From an uncultured Flavobacteriaceae bacterium (GTDB taxonomy: Bacteria > Bacteroidota > Bacteroidia > Flavobacteriales > Flavobacteriaceae): 44,141 nucleotides of DNA. The stretch is taken from NCBI GenBank assembly GCA_905380995.1, contig CAJPUS010000050.1, positions 1 through 44,141 of the forward strand, written 5' to 3'. The notes under the pieces were generated by a model that was given only the letters and a program-made list of their open reading frames with translations, made no database searches and had not been told where the DNA came from. The translations under genes were made by a program, and so were the position numbers. Positions 24,699 through 33,584 of this stretch are shown one piece after another (within the stretch, counting starts at the first letter, position 1; each line of letters starts with the position of its first letter).

Positions 24699-25355
24699 TC
24701 AATCACATTCTATTTGATATTCATTCCATATTTTATCTGGAGAAATATTAGGAAAGTAATAGCATTTTTTTGAACCATCAGGAAAAAATACATGCTTAAG
24801 GAAAGCTGTTGGTACATGAGCACCAGTATCTAAAATAATATGGTTTGAATCGAACTCTAAATATATTTCAATTTCTATATCTCCAAATTTGTCAGCCCAT
24901 TCCCTTACTTGTTGTTCTAGGTCAACCCATGCACCTCTGTTGAGATCATCATATTGAAGTGCAACATTTAAATAAGAAAAAGTTGAATATAAATTCTCAT
25001 ACGAATCATTAAATGATCCTGCTGGTGCCATATGACCCCTATCCCATCTATTTGAATGGTAATCATTATCATCTGATGTATATACTGAATCAACAGTATA
25101 AAATTTCATTCCATCTCTATCTGCATTTTTAACTATATCTCTTACAGTATATTTAACCCAATTTGGTTGCTCAAATTTTTCGTTGTAAGAAATTTGAAAA
25201 ATATTTGTATAAATTATAATAGAATCAATTCTTTCTCTATCTAATTGTTTAGATATTGAATCTTCAACTAAAACTTCATTATTTGATTTGCTCTTGTCCT
25301 TACCACATGAACTTATTATAATTAAAAAAAGTAATACATACTTCTGCATTATCAT
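24699..25355 (-). CDS. DNA/RNA non-specific endonuclease (NUC1 family) lipoprotein
   Basis: A 218-aa lipoprotein (LLFLIIISSCGKDKS). It carries the beta-beta-alpha-metal nuclease core: DRGHMAPAGSF, with the catalytic His in the DRGH motif, then LNVALQYDDLNRGAW with the Mg-binding Asn, and LEQQVREWADKF. This matches Serratia-type / NUC1 sugar-non-specific nucleases. Located outside the cytosol, it would degrade extracellular or periplasmic nucleic acid for phosphorus and nucleosides. The segment usually reading NI-x-PQ is NVALQ, a mild deviation. Its start ATG overlaps the tesB stop codon by four bases (ATGA), so it is translationally coupled to tesB. Met3 is an alternative start. Confidence 0.85.
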   Translation of the reverse strand: MIMQKYVLLFLIIISSCGKDKSKSNNEVLVEDSISKQLDRERIDSIIIYTNIFQISYNEKFEQPNWVKYTVRDIVKNADRDGMKFYTVDSVYTSDDNDYHSNRWDRGHMAPAGSFNDSYENLYSTFSYLNVALQYDDLNRGAWVDLEQQVREWADKFGDIEIEIYLEFDSNHIILDTGAHVPTAFLKHVFFPDGSKKCYYFPNISPDKIWNEYQIECD

Positions 25356-26212
25356 TTCTTCAACCTCCTAATTAAACCCTCTTGAGCAACTGAAGCAATC
25401 ATGGTACCATCTTCTTTAAATATACTTCCCCTAGCAAACCCTCTGGAATTTGAAGCACTGGGACTTTCCATATCATATAAAAGCCAATCATTTATTGAAA
25501 AATCTCTGTGAAACCATAAAGCGTGATCAAGACTAGCATAGTAAGCTCTAGTTTTTGCAATCTCCTTTCTGTGAGGAAGAGATGCAGTTGCAAGGAGTTG
25601 ATAGTCACTGACAAATGCCAATAATTGATGATGAAATTGTAATGGCATATCTATTTTATCTTTTAATCTAAACCAACAATGATTAATTGGAAGTGCATTT
25701 TCTTTTCTTAAAAAAATATTTGTTCCTACAGGTTTAAAGTCAAACACTTTTGGGTGAGCAGCTAAAAATATTTGATACCTTTCAGCTAATTCCTCTTTAA
25801 GCTTTTCAGCTTGTTCAAAATCTGTCAATAATAATTTTGGACTTAAGACATTTGGCATTTGAATTTGGTGATCAAAACCTTCCTCATCTTTTTGAAAAGA
25901 AGCAGCCATATTAAAAATTGCCTTTCCCTTTTGAAACGCTACAACTCTTCGTGTTGTAAAACTTCCACCATTTCTAATATTATCAACTTCATAAATAACT
26001 GGTTCATTTAAATCACCAGGTAAAATAAAATATGCGTGCATTGAATGGGCTATTCTATCATTAGGTACAGTCTGATATGCAGCATGTAGTGACTGACTTA
26101 AAACTTGCCCACCAAATATTCTACCCCAAACAGTTTTATAATTTTGACCCTCAAATTTATTGTCTTCAAGTTTTTTGAGTGTAACTATTGAAATTAATTC
26201 ATCTATATCCAT
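25352..26212 (-). CDS. tesB: Acyl-CoA thioesterase II
   Basis: A 286-aa cytosolic protein with the double hotdog fold of TesB. The first hotdog contains GRIFGGQVLSQSLHAAYQTV and SMHAYFILPGD, and the second SLDHALWFHRDF and QEGLIRR. Catalytic residues by homology are the Asp in SLDHA, the Ser/Thr region of ESPSASNSRGF and the Gln in AQEGL. It hydrolyses acyl-CoA to free acid and CoA. Length is the family norm. It is the first gene of a two-gene minus operon with the nuclease, divergent from the M16 pair; the shared 107-base gap contains oppositely oriented -7-like boxes. Confidence 0.9.
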   Translation of the reverse strand: MDIDELISIVTLKKLEDNKFEGQNYKTVWGRIFGGQVLSQSLHAAYQTVPNDRIAHSMHAYFILPGDLNEPVIYEVDNIRNGGSFTTRRVVAFQKGKAIFNMAASFQKDEEGFDHQIQMPNVLSPKLLLTDFEQAEKLKEELAERYQIFLAAHPKVFDFKPVGTNIFLRKENALPINHCWFRLKDKIDMPLQFHHQLLAFVSDYQLLATASLPHRKEIAKTRAYYASLDHALWFHRDFSINDWLLYDMESPSASNSRGFARGSIFKEDGTMIASVAQEGLIRRLKK

Positions 26213-26261
26213 GAAATTTTAAACACATTTGTGAACCCTTAAAAATAGCGACCTAATAGAA

Positions 26262-26269
26262 CAAAGTTA
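26262..26269 (-). promoter_or_regulatory. -7-like box for tesB
   Basis: Read on the minus strand this is TAACTTTG, fitting TAnnTTTG, 50 bases upstream of the tesB ATG. No -33 box is seen. Confidence 0.35.
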
Positions 26270-26281
26270 GCAAAGATTGAT

Positions 26282-26289
26282 TATTTTTG
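26282..26289 (+). promoter_or_regulatory. -7-like box for the M16 peptidase pair
   Basis: TATTTTTG fits TAnnTTTG and ends 30 bases before the ATG at 26320. It lies back to back with the tesB box, separated by 12 bases. Confidence 0.4.
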
Positions 26290-26319
26290 CGAACCAATAA
26301 CGTATATTAATTTATTATA

Positions 26320-27654
26320 ATGAGAAATATTTTAGCAATTATAGTCATTGCTTTTTCATTTTTAGCGGTGAATTCACAACAAATTGAATTTGTTGAATAT
26401 GACCTGGATAACGGACTTCACGTTATTCTTCATCAAGATAATACAGCGCCAGTTATAACTACTGCTGTTTCATATCACGTAGGATCTAAAGATGAGGAAG
26501 AGGGTCGAACAGGATTTGCTCACTTTTTTGAGCACTTACTATTTGAAGGAACAAAAAACATTGAGGCGGGTCAATGGTTTAAAATTGTAGAAGCGAATGG
26601 TGGATCAAATAATGCATATACATCAGATGACCAAACTTATTATTACGAAGTTTTTCCGTCTAATAAACTAGAGTTGAGTTTATGGATGGAATCTGAAAGA
26701 ATGTTACATCCAATAATAAGACAAGATAATAGAATTACATTACAGGAAGGTGTCGTAAAAGAAGAAAAAAACTTTAGACTTAGGAATGCTCCATATGGAG
26801 CTCTTCTGTATGCAGTAAGAAGTAATCTTTATAGAAAACATCCATATGGAAGGTTAACAATTGGATTAGATAAAGATCTTGAGGCAGCAAATATTGACGA
26901 TTTTAAGAAATTTAATCAACTATACCACAAACCAAATAATGCTACCTTAGTTGTTGCAGGTGACATAGATGTTGTAGAAGCTAAAATGTTGATTAAAAAG
27001 TATTTTAATGATATTCCTAGTTCCGAGCTAATTAAAAAACAATTCCCAAAAGAAGATCCAATAACAGAGACAATTGAGGCAACTTGGTATGACCCTAATA
27101 TCCAAGTCCCAGCACTATTAATTGGTTATATAACACCTAAAATGACTACTAGAGAATCTAGAGTTCTTAATTTACTATCCACTTATTTAAGTGATGGTAA
27201 AAGCTCTGTACTTTACAAAAAAATGATTGACGAAAAGAAAATGGCTCTAGGAGTTCAAACTATTAATCTTGCTCAAGAAGACCATGGTACATATTTAATG
27301 TTGGCGGTGCCTCTTGATAACTTTACACTTGATGATTTATTATGCGAAATAGATGAGGAGATTAGTAAAGTTCAAAAAGATTTAATTTCAGATAGAGATT
27401 ATAAGAAACTACAGAATATTCTTGAATCTCAATTTGTTAGCAGAAATGCCTCAATCGAGGGAATTGCAAATTCTCTCTCTGACTACCACACATTTTATGG
27501 AGATACAAATCTAGTAAATACTGAAATTGAAATTTATCAGAGTGTAACTAAAGAAGAGATAAGAGAAGTTGCGAGAAAATATTTAATGCCAAATCAAAGA
27601 GTAATAGTAGATTACTTGCCAGGGGATGAAAACAATAAAACAATAATAGAATAA
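26320..27654 (+). CDS. Exported M16 metallopeptidase (catalytic partner)
   Basis: A 444-aa protein with a signal peptide (LAIIVIAFSFLAVNSQ). It has the inverted zinc motif HFFEH: H68 and H72 bind zinc and E71 is the base. The distal ligand lies at E148/E149 in GVVKEEKN. A second M16 half spans about residues 235-440 but carries no zinc motif, as expected. The length is that of a half-size M16B subunit that works with a second subunit. It is likely a periplasmic peptidase degrading small peptides. The stop codon overlaps the ATG of the next M16 gene by one base (TAATG), so the two should be made in equal amounts. Confidence 0.9.
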   Translation: MRNILAIIVIAFSFLAVNSQQIEFVEYDLDNGLHVILHQDNTAPVITTAVSYHVGSKDEEEGRTGFAHFFEHLLFEGTKNIEAGQWFKIVEANGGSNNAYTSDDQTYYYEVFPSNKLELSLWMESERMLHPIIRQDNRITLQEGVVKEEKNFRLRNAPYGALLYAVRSNLYRKHPYGRLTIGLDKDLEAANIDDFKKFNQLYHKPNNATLVVAGDIDVVEAKMLIKKYFNDIPSSELIKKQFPKEDPITETIEATWYDPNIQVPALLIGYITPKMTTRESRVLNLLSTYLSDGKSSVLYKKMIDEKKMALGVQTINLAQEDHGTYLMLAVPLDNFTLDDLLCEIDEEISKVQKDLISDRDYKKLQNILESQFVSRNASIEGIANSLSDYHTFYGDTNLVNTEIEIYQSVTKEEIREVARKYLMPNQRVIVDYLPGDENNKTIIE

Positions 27655-29777
27655 TGAAAAATATTTTAAAAAGTTTTATTAAATCTTGTGCTTTTTCTAA
27701 GGCATTAATAATAAGTGGATTAATTTTTTACAACCCTGTAAACTCTCAATTAGACAGATCAGTAATGCCCGAATCTGGGCCTCCACCAGAGATTTTTTTT
27801 GGTAAACCTAATACTTTTAAACTTGATAATGGTCTTACAATAATGGTAGTAGAAAACTCTAAATTACCGAGAGCTTCTGCTTCACTATCATTTGACAATC
27901 CTCTAATTTTTGAAGGTGAGGTTGCTGGAGTTAGTTCAATTTTAGGTGAAATGATCGGAAATGGAACCCAGTCAATTTCAAAAGAAAAATTTTTAGAAGA
28001 AGTTGATTTTATGGGTGCCTCAATGAGTGTGTCTGGATCTGGTGCATTTGCAAGCTCACTTTCAAGATATTTTCCAAGAGTATTAGAGTTAATGGCAGAT
28101 GCTGTTTTAAATCCTCTTTTAACACAAGAGGAATTTGATAGTCAGAAAAATTTAATTAAAGAAAGTTTAAAAACTACAGACAAAGATGTTGCCACTGCTG
28201 CGAGTAGAGTTCAGGATTTAATTACATATGGTAGAAGTCACCCAAATGGTGAGTTTGTTTCACAAGAGACTTTGGATAAATCCGAATTAAACGATGCTAT
28301 TGATTTTTACAATAATTATGCAAGTCCTAAAAATGCATTTTTGGTAATATTGGGAGATGTAAATTTTGGAGAAATTAAAGAAAGGGTAACAAAACTTTTT
28401 AGTGCTTGGGAATCAAAAGAAGTTATATCAAAATCTTTCCCTGAACCAACCAACCCAGAAAATACTGAAATAATTTTCATTGATATGCCTAATGGTGTTC
28501 AAGCAGTTGTATCAGTAATTAATACAATTGATTTTAATAAAAAAGAGTCTGATTACTTCTCAGCATTAGTTGCCAATAGGATACTTGGTGGAGGTGGAGC
28601 TGGAAGATTATTTAATAATCTAAGAGAGGATAAAGGGTGGACATATGGATCATATTCAGGAGTATCTGAAAGTTACAAAACAAAAGGATACTTTACTGCT
28701 CAAGCACAAGTTAGAAATGAAGTTGCAGATAGTGCAGCTATAGAGTTACTTAAAGAAGTAGATAAAATGAGAAATACATTAGTATCTGATGATGAGTTGT
28801 CCTCAGCTAAAGCGAAATACACAGGAAATTTTGTTATGTCACTTGAAGACCCTTCAACAATTGCTAGTTTTGCGAGAAATATAATTACTCAGGATTTACC
28901 AAAAGATTATTACAATGGTTTTCTAGAAAAAATTAATTCTGTAACAAAAGAAGATGTTAAGAGTGCAGCAGAAAAATATTTTCTAACAAATAAAACAAGA
29001 GTATTTATAACTGGCAAAGGAAGTGAGATAATTGATGCACTAGATGGACTTAAATATAACGGAAAAGAACTAAAAATTAGATACTATGATAAGTTTGGTA
29101 ATAAAATTGAGAAACCAAACTATTCTGTTATTGATAATATAAATGCTGAAGGGATAGTTAGTAATTATTTAAATTTAATTGGAGGTATAGATAGGCTTAA
29201 AGAGGTTCAGTCTATAGAAACTTTAGGAAACGCTAATCTAAATATGCAAGGGCAGACCTTTGCTTTAGAGTTCTACACCTTAAAAAATTATCAAAATCAA
29301 TCATTAGCTACAGTTACTGCCGGAGGTATGATAGTTCAAAAAAGTGTTTTCAACAAATATCAAGGTTATAATGAGGTAAATGGTCAGAGAATACCTTTAA
29401 CAGATTCAGAACTTGATAATGCAATTATTAATTCTGCTTTGTTCTCAGAACTAAATTATGATTTTTCAAAGATTAAATTAGTTGGAACATCAATGGTAAA
29501 TGATCAGAAAGTTTATGAAATTAAAATATCAGATAATAAAACAGAATATTATTCGGTTCAGTCTGGTTTAAAAGTTAAAGAAATCCAGACAACTGAAGTA
29601 GAAGGAAATCAGATTGTTCTTGAAACAACTATAAATAAGTATGAAGAGGTTGAAGGAGTATTAATCCCAAGCGAGATAAATCAAATAACTCCTGCTCTTC
29701 CAATTCCTGGTGGAATTACAATAAAGTTTGCTAAAATTAAACTAGATGTAAAAACTTCAGATTCTGATTTTAATTAA
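27654..29777 (+). CDS. M16 peptidase-like partner lacking the zinc site, with LolA-like C-terminal domain
   Basis: A 707-aa exported protein. At the place of the zinc motif it reads GVSSILGEMIGNG: the two His and the Glu are replaced (S95, G98, E99), so it cannot be a zinc enzyme. It retains the second-subunit R/Y-type segment LFNNLREDKGWTYGSYS that contacts substrate in M16B heterodimers. After about residue 490 there is an extra domain of roughly 215 residues. It starts IVSNYLNLIGGIDRL and ends with beta strands such as VEGVLIPSEI, resembling LolA/outer-membrane-lipoprotein-sorting folds. M16 subunits with such an extension are known in Bacteroidota, but its role is unclear. It is translationally coupled to the catalytic subunit, and its stop is 2 bases from the convergent transporter stop. 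Confidence 0.85.
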   Translation: MKNILKSFIKSCAFSKALIISGLIFYNPVNSQLDRSVMPESGPPPEIFFGKPNTFKLDNGLTIMVVENSKLPRASASLSFDNPLIFEGEVAGVSSILGEMIGNGTQSISKEKFLEEVDFMGASMSVSGSGAFASSLSRYFPRVLELMADAVLNPLLTQEEFDSQKNLIKESLKTTDKDVATAASRVQDLITYGRSHPNGEFVSQETLDKSELNDAIDFYNNYASPKNAFLVILGDVNFGEIKERVTKLFSAWESKEVISKSFPEPTNPENTEIIFIDMPNGVQAVVSVINTIDFNKKESDYFSALVANRILGGGGAGRLFNNLREDKGWTYGSYSGVSESYKTKGYFTAQAQVRNEVADSAAIELLKEVDKMRNTLVSDDELSSAKAKYTGNFVMSLEDPSTIASFARNIITQDLPKDYYNGFLEKINSVTKEDVKSAAEKYFLTNKTRVFITGKGSEIIDALDGLKYNGKELKIRYYDKFGNKIEKPNYSVIDNINAEGIVSNYLNLIGGIDRLKEVQSIETLGNANLNMQGQTFALEFYTLKNYQNQSLATVTAGGMIVQKSVFNKYQGYNEVNGQRIPLTDSELDNAIINSALFSELNYDFSKIKLVGTSMVNDQKVYEIKISDNKTEYYSVQSGLKVKEIQTTEVEGNQIVLETTINKYEEVEGVLIPSEINQITPALPIPGGITIKFAKIKLDVKTSDSDFN

Positions 29778-29779
29778 GA

Positions 29780-30673
29780 TTAAGATTCACTAATTGGAGG
29801 TGCCTTTTTTTTTGTGACAAGATAAACTCCAATTAAAATTATACTTGTTCCAATAAACTGAGTTAACTTAAAATCTTCCCCATCTAATAACCCCCAAAAA
29901 ATGGCAACAATTGGCATTAAATAAGTCGTTGATACTGAAAATACCGGGGTTGATATAGCTAACAATTTTATATATAAAACCTTAGCAACTGCTGTTCCAA
30001 AAAAAGCAAGTATAACTATGTAAAAAATTGACTCAAGTATTAGCGAGTTTGATGTGAAATCAGAAAATGGAAAATCAGAAAATAGTAAAATAATAAAAGC
30101 TGGAATAAACATAAATAAAAAACTCATAAATACTATACCAAGTGCTGAGATATTAGGAAGTTTATATTTCAAAAGATTTGCATTAACTGCATAACAAAAA
30201 GCTGCAAGAACAATAAACATTACATAAATAATACTAAAGGATGATGATAAAAGCTCATGATTAATTAATACTATAATCCCTGTAAATCCAATAATTACTC
30301 CTATTACTTGTTTTTTTAAAAGCTCTTCTCCAAAAATTATTACACTAATTAATAGAGTAAAAAGAGGGGTAAGTGATACCATTACTGCAGTAATAGAGCT
30401 AGAAATTTCAGTTTCTGCAAATGCGAACAAAAATGCAGGAGAGAATGAGCCTACAAATGCTGAAAGTGCAACCCATTTCATTTTATGTTTAGGTATATAT
30501 TTAATTTTATTAAATCCTATTGGGGCTATTAGTATAGTTGTTACAATTACTCTTAGTGAGCCTAATTGAACTGGAGTAAGACCAGTTAATCCTTTTTTAA
30601 TTAAAATGTAAGAGCTTCCCCATATAACAGATAAAATAATCAAAGTTCCCCATTTTCTAAGATTTAAGTTCAC
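29780..30673 (-). CDS. EamA/DMT family transporter
   Basis: A 297-aa integral membrane protein with about ten hydrophobic helices in two EamA repeats. The first repeat begins GTLIILSVIWGSSYILIKKG, with the typical W-G-S-Y near residue 19 and LTPVQLGSLRVI. The second begins FIVLAAFCYAVNANLLKYKL and includes TTYLMPIVAIFWGLLDGE. Members export amino acids, metabolites or drugs; the substrate is unknown. The start is GTG. It is the last gene of a minus run starting at mutY and begins 7 bases after the gldE stop, in the place where many Flavobacteriia have gldD. Confidence 0.85.
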   Translation of the reverse strand: MNLNLRKWGTLIILSVIWGSSYILIKKGLTGLTPVQLGSLRVIVTTILIAPIGFNKIKYIPKHKMKWVALSAFVGSFSPAFLFAFAETEISSSITAVMVSLTPLFTLLISVIIFGEELLKKQVIGVIIGFTGIIVLINHELLSSSFSIIYVMFIVLAAFCYAVNANLLKYKLPNISALGIVFMSFLFMFIPAFIILLFSDFPFSDFTSNSLILESIFYIVILAFFGTAVAKVLYIKLLAISTPVFSVSTTYLMPIVAIFWGLLDGEDFKLTQFIGTSIILIGVYLVTKKKAPPISES

Positions 30674-30680
30674 TGATTAT

Positions 30681-31934
30681 TTAATTTTTAGGCAATATTA
30701 ACTTTACTTGCTTAATTCTTTTTTTATCAACTATTTCTATAACAAACTTTAATGACTCATGTTTTATAACTTGACCTACTTTAGGAATTTTTTTAACTTT
30801 CTCAATTAAAAACCCTCCAAGAGTTTCAATCTCCGTTGAGATATCATCAAATGATGTCGAATCTTTTAAGTTTACTGCTCTGTAAAAATCTTGAAGATTA
30901 ATTTTTGAGTCAAAAATATAAGTAAAATCATCTAATTTTGAGAACAAATTGTCTTCCTCATCAAACTCTCCACTGATTTCTCCAAATATTTCTTCTATAA
31001 CATCTTCTAAAGTTATTATTCCAGATGTTCCACCATACTCGTCAACAACAATACCGATATGTATTTTTTTTGTTTTAAACTCTGTTAACAAGTCATCAAG
31101 CTTTTTATTTTCGGGAATAAACAGTGGTTTTCTTAGTAAGCTGTTCCAATTAAAATCTTTTTTTTCTAGATGTGGTATGAGATCTTTAACATAGAGTACA
31201 CCCTCAACCTTGTCAAGATTATCATTATAAACTGGAACTCTTGAAAAACCTTTGTCAATTAAATTATGAACTATTTCAGCAAATTTTGTATTTAAATCAA
31301 GTGCAAAGACATCAATTCTAGGACACATTATTTGTCTTGTCTCAACATTTCCAAAATTTACAATACCCTTAAGAATTTTTTTTTCTTCTTTACTTGTTTC
31401 TTTTGAGTCAGTAAGTTCAAAAGCCTTAGAAAGTTTATCTACAGAAAGTTGATTTGAATCTTTTGTCAGGTTTGATTCAAGATAACTCATGGATTTACTC
31501 ATTGGGGTATTAAACAAAAAGAGTATATATCTGTCAAGAAAGTAAATGGGATTTACCATAATTTTTGAAAAAACTAAAGGATTTCTATTAGCATAAATTT
31601 TTGGTAGGATATCTCCAATGAATAAAATTAGCATTCCGATTAAGCCTACCTCAATTATGGTCTCCAGTATTGGGCTATTAAGTGAATTCAAATATGGATT
31701 GTCAATTGAAGCAAATAATATAACTATAGCAATATTAATAAAGTTATTTGATATCAGTATTGTAGCAAGTAATCTTTTAGGCTTCTCTAAAAGTAAAAGT
31801 ATTTTAGATATCAATTTGTCACCATTTTCATTTGGTATATTTGATTTATCTAACGAAAAGAAAGCAACCTCAGAACCAGATGTTAGAGCTGATAAAATTA
31901 GAAAGAGAAAGATTAAAAAGTATTTAACTATCAC
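30681..31934 (-). CDS. gldE: GldE, CNNM/CBS/CorC-domain protein
   Basis: A 417-aa protein. Residues 1-about 160 form a CNNM (DUF21) membrane domain with ILSALTSGSEVAFFSL at the start. Two CBS domains follow (MCPRIDVFALDLN; HIGIVVDEYGGTSGIITLEDVIEEIFGEI), then a C-terminal CorC/HlyC domain with DSKINLQDFYRAV and VKKIPKVGQVI. This is the hemolysin-C/CorC architecture. Its position next to ssb and mutY identifies it as GldE, a gliding-associated protein of Flavobacteriia that may also serve ion transport. The start is GTG. gldD is not next to it, so a gliding function for this strain is uncertain. Confidence 0.85.
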   Translation of the reverse strand: MIVKYFLIFLFLILSALTSGSEVAFFSLDKSNIPNENGDKLISKILLLLEKPKRLLATILISNNFINIAIVILFASIDNPYLNSLNSPILETIIEVGLIGMLILFIGDILPKIYANRNPLVFSKIMVNPIYFLDRYILFLFNTPMSKSMSYLESNLTKDSNQLSVDKLSKAFELTDSKETSKEEKKILKGIVNFGNVETRQIMCPRIDVFALDLNTKFAEIVHNLIDKGFSRVPVYNDNLDKVEGVLYVKDLIPHLEKKDFNWNSLLRKPLFIPENKKLDDLLTEFKTKKIHIGIVVDEYGGTSGIITLEDVIEEIFGEISGEFDEEDNLFSKLDDFTYIFDSKINLQDFYRAVNLKDSTSFDDISTEIETLGGFLIEKVKKIPKVGQVIKHESLKFVIEIVDKKRIKQVKLILPKN

Positions 31935-31978
31935 AGAGTTCTTATGTATGATTTATAAGTAAGTATTCAAAAATTAAT

Positions 31979-32404
31979 TTAGAATGGTAGATCGTCTTCA
32001 GCCTGGTCACTTGTCTGATTATTAGTAGCTGTTGATTTATTAGATTCAACATTTGAGGTGGGTTCTTTATTTGTAGACAGGAAGGTAAATTCATCAACAT
32101 TAACCTCAGTTGTATACCTGTCAGCACCGTCATCTCCTTGCCATTTTCTTGTTCTTAGTTTTCCTTCTACATAAACCTTATCTCCCTTTGATAAATATTT
32201 TTCACAGATTTCCGCTGCTTTGTTTCTTAAGACAATGTTATGCCAATCTGTATTTGACACTTTTTCATTTGTTGCCTTGTTCGTATACGTCTCATTTGTC
32301 GCTAAAGGAAATCTTGCAATGCAACCTCCGTTATCAAAATGTTTAATTTTAACATTATCACCTAGGTGACCGATTAACATTACTTTATTAAGTGTTCCGC
32401 TCAT
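31979..32404 (-). CDS. ssb: Single-stranded DNA-binding protein
   Basis: A 141-aa SSB. An N-terminal OB fold runs from NKVMLIGHLGDNVKI to DEFTFL, with WHNIVLRNKAAEICEKYL and GDKVYVEGKLRTRKWQ. A short Ser/Asn/Thr-rich linker leads to the acidic tip DDLPF, the docking peptide for replication and repair partners. It coats single-stranded DNA as a tetramer. It lies between mutY and gldE on the same strand, and has its own -7-like promoter box at 32421-32428. Confidence 0.95.
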   Translation of the reverse strand: MSGTLNKVMLIGHLGDNVKIKHFDNGGCIARFPLATNETYTNKATNEKVSNTDWHNIVLRNKAAEICEKYLSKGDKVYVEGKLRTRKWQGDDGADRYTTEVNVDEFTFLSTNKEPTSNVESNKSTATNNQTSDQAEDDLPF

Positions 32405-32420
32405 ATATATGGCTAATATA

Positions 32421-32428
32421 CAAAAATA
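32421..32428 (-). promoter_or_regulatory. -7-like box for ssb
   Basis: On the minus strand this reads TATTTTTG, 16 bases before the ssb ATG and between the mutY stop and ssb start. It suggests ssb can be transcribed independently of mutY. Confidence 0.45.
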
Positions 32429-32434
32429 GAGTAC

Positions 32435-33475
32435 CTAGGTTAGAATCTTATTAATAAAATTATTTATGGGAACTGGGAAATTATATTTAAACAGCTTAGA
32501 TAAGTTAACTCCTTTTGAGATATCCTTTTCAATTTTGAATTTATGAAATGTTATGTGTAAGATTTGATGAGATAGTAAATGTTTTATGTAATATTTATTA
32601 TATGACTCACAATTAACTGGAGTCTTTAATAAATATATTAGTTTGTTAAACTTTGATACTTTTGTAATGTCTTCAACTTTTTTATCTGTCTCAATTAATG
32701 GAAACTCATTAAGCTTAAACCATATATCTTTCTTAATTCTTTTCTCTACTATAGTCATATTCTTACTATCTACTAAAACTATGTAATTTAAAAACCTATC
32801 TTTTAATTTTTTCTTTTTTAATTTAACTGGGATTTTTTCAACTTGATTTTTTTTAAATGCAATACATTTTGAATTAAGAAAACATGTCTTACAATTAGGG
32901 AAAGGTTTACATATTAAAGCTCCAAATTCCATAATAGCTTGATTAAAATCTCCGGGGTTGTTAGTCTTTTTTATTAAACCTGTTCCTATCTCTTTAATTT
33001 TATTATGAGTTTTTTTAGATTCAATTGCTTCCCTAATTCCATAATATCTGGATAAAAATCTTAACACATTTCCATCAACTACTGGATAAAATTTATCAAA
33101 ACAAATTGACAATATTGCACTTGCTGTATAATCACCGATTCCACTTAACTTTATTAGATCTTTGTATGCAGTGGGAAATTTACCCCCAAAATTATTGAAT
33201 ATTTCTTTTGAAGTTTTATGAAGGTTAATTGCTCTATTATAATATCCTAAACCTTGCCATACTCTAAGAACTTCACTCTCACTTGACATTGATAGTACTT
33301 TAATATTAGGAAATTTCCTCATAAAATTATTATAATACACAGTGCCTTGAGAGACCTTTGTTTGTTGAAGAATTATTTCTGAAATCCAAATGCTGTATGG
33401 GTCTTTGTTCTTTCTCCATGGCAATTCTCTTTTATTAATTAAATACCATTTAAGTAATTGATTTTCTAATGACAT
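32435..33475 (-). CDS. mutY: A/G-specific adenine glycosylase MutY
   Basis: A 346-aa base-excision enzyme that removes adenine mispaired with 8-oxoguanine. Seen in order: PWRKNKDPYSIWISEIILQQ with the catalytic Glu; GLGYYNRAINL; the helix-hairpin-helix LSGIGDYTASA; VDGNVLRFLSR with the catalytic Asp; the iron-sulfur loop CKPFPNCKTCFLNSKC; and a NUDIX-like C-terminal domain after residue 230. The four cysteines are spaced C-x5-C-x2-C-x5-C, one residue shorter in the first gap than the usual x6. It starts with ATG and diverges from the HU gene across 109 bases. Confidence 0.95.
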   Translation of the reverse strand: MSLENQLLKWYLINKRELPWRKNKDPYSIWISEIILQQTKVSQGTVYYNNFMRKFPNIKVLSMSSESEVLRVWQGLGYYNRAINLHKTSKEIFNNFGGKFPTAYKDLIKLSGIGDYTASAILSICFDKFYPVVDGNVLRFLSRYYGIREAIESKKTHNKIKEIGTGLIKKTNNPGDFNQAIMEFGALICKPFPNCKTCFLNSKCIAFKKNQVEKIPVKLKKKKLKDRFLNYIVLVDSKNMTIVEKRIKKDIWFKLNEFPLIETDKKVEDITKVSKFNKLIYLLKTPVNCESYNKYYIKHLLSHQILHITFHKFKIEKDISKGVNLSKLFKYNFPVPINNFINKILT

Positions 33476-33536
33476 TATTCAATTTAATTGTGGCTAATTA
33501 TATATTACTAAATAACTAATTTAAAATATAAATTTA

Positions 33537-33544
33537 TATATTTG
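33537..33544 (+). promoter_or_regulatory. -7-like box for the HU gene
   Basis: TATATTTG fits TAnnTTTG exactly and lies 40 bases upstream of the HU ATG at 33585. A -33 TTG is not evident. Confidence 0.45.
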
Positions 33545-33584
33545 CTTGCCTTAAAAGCTAATTGTATAACCAATAAAACAGAAA

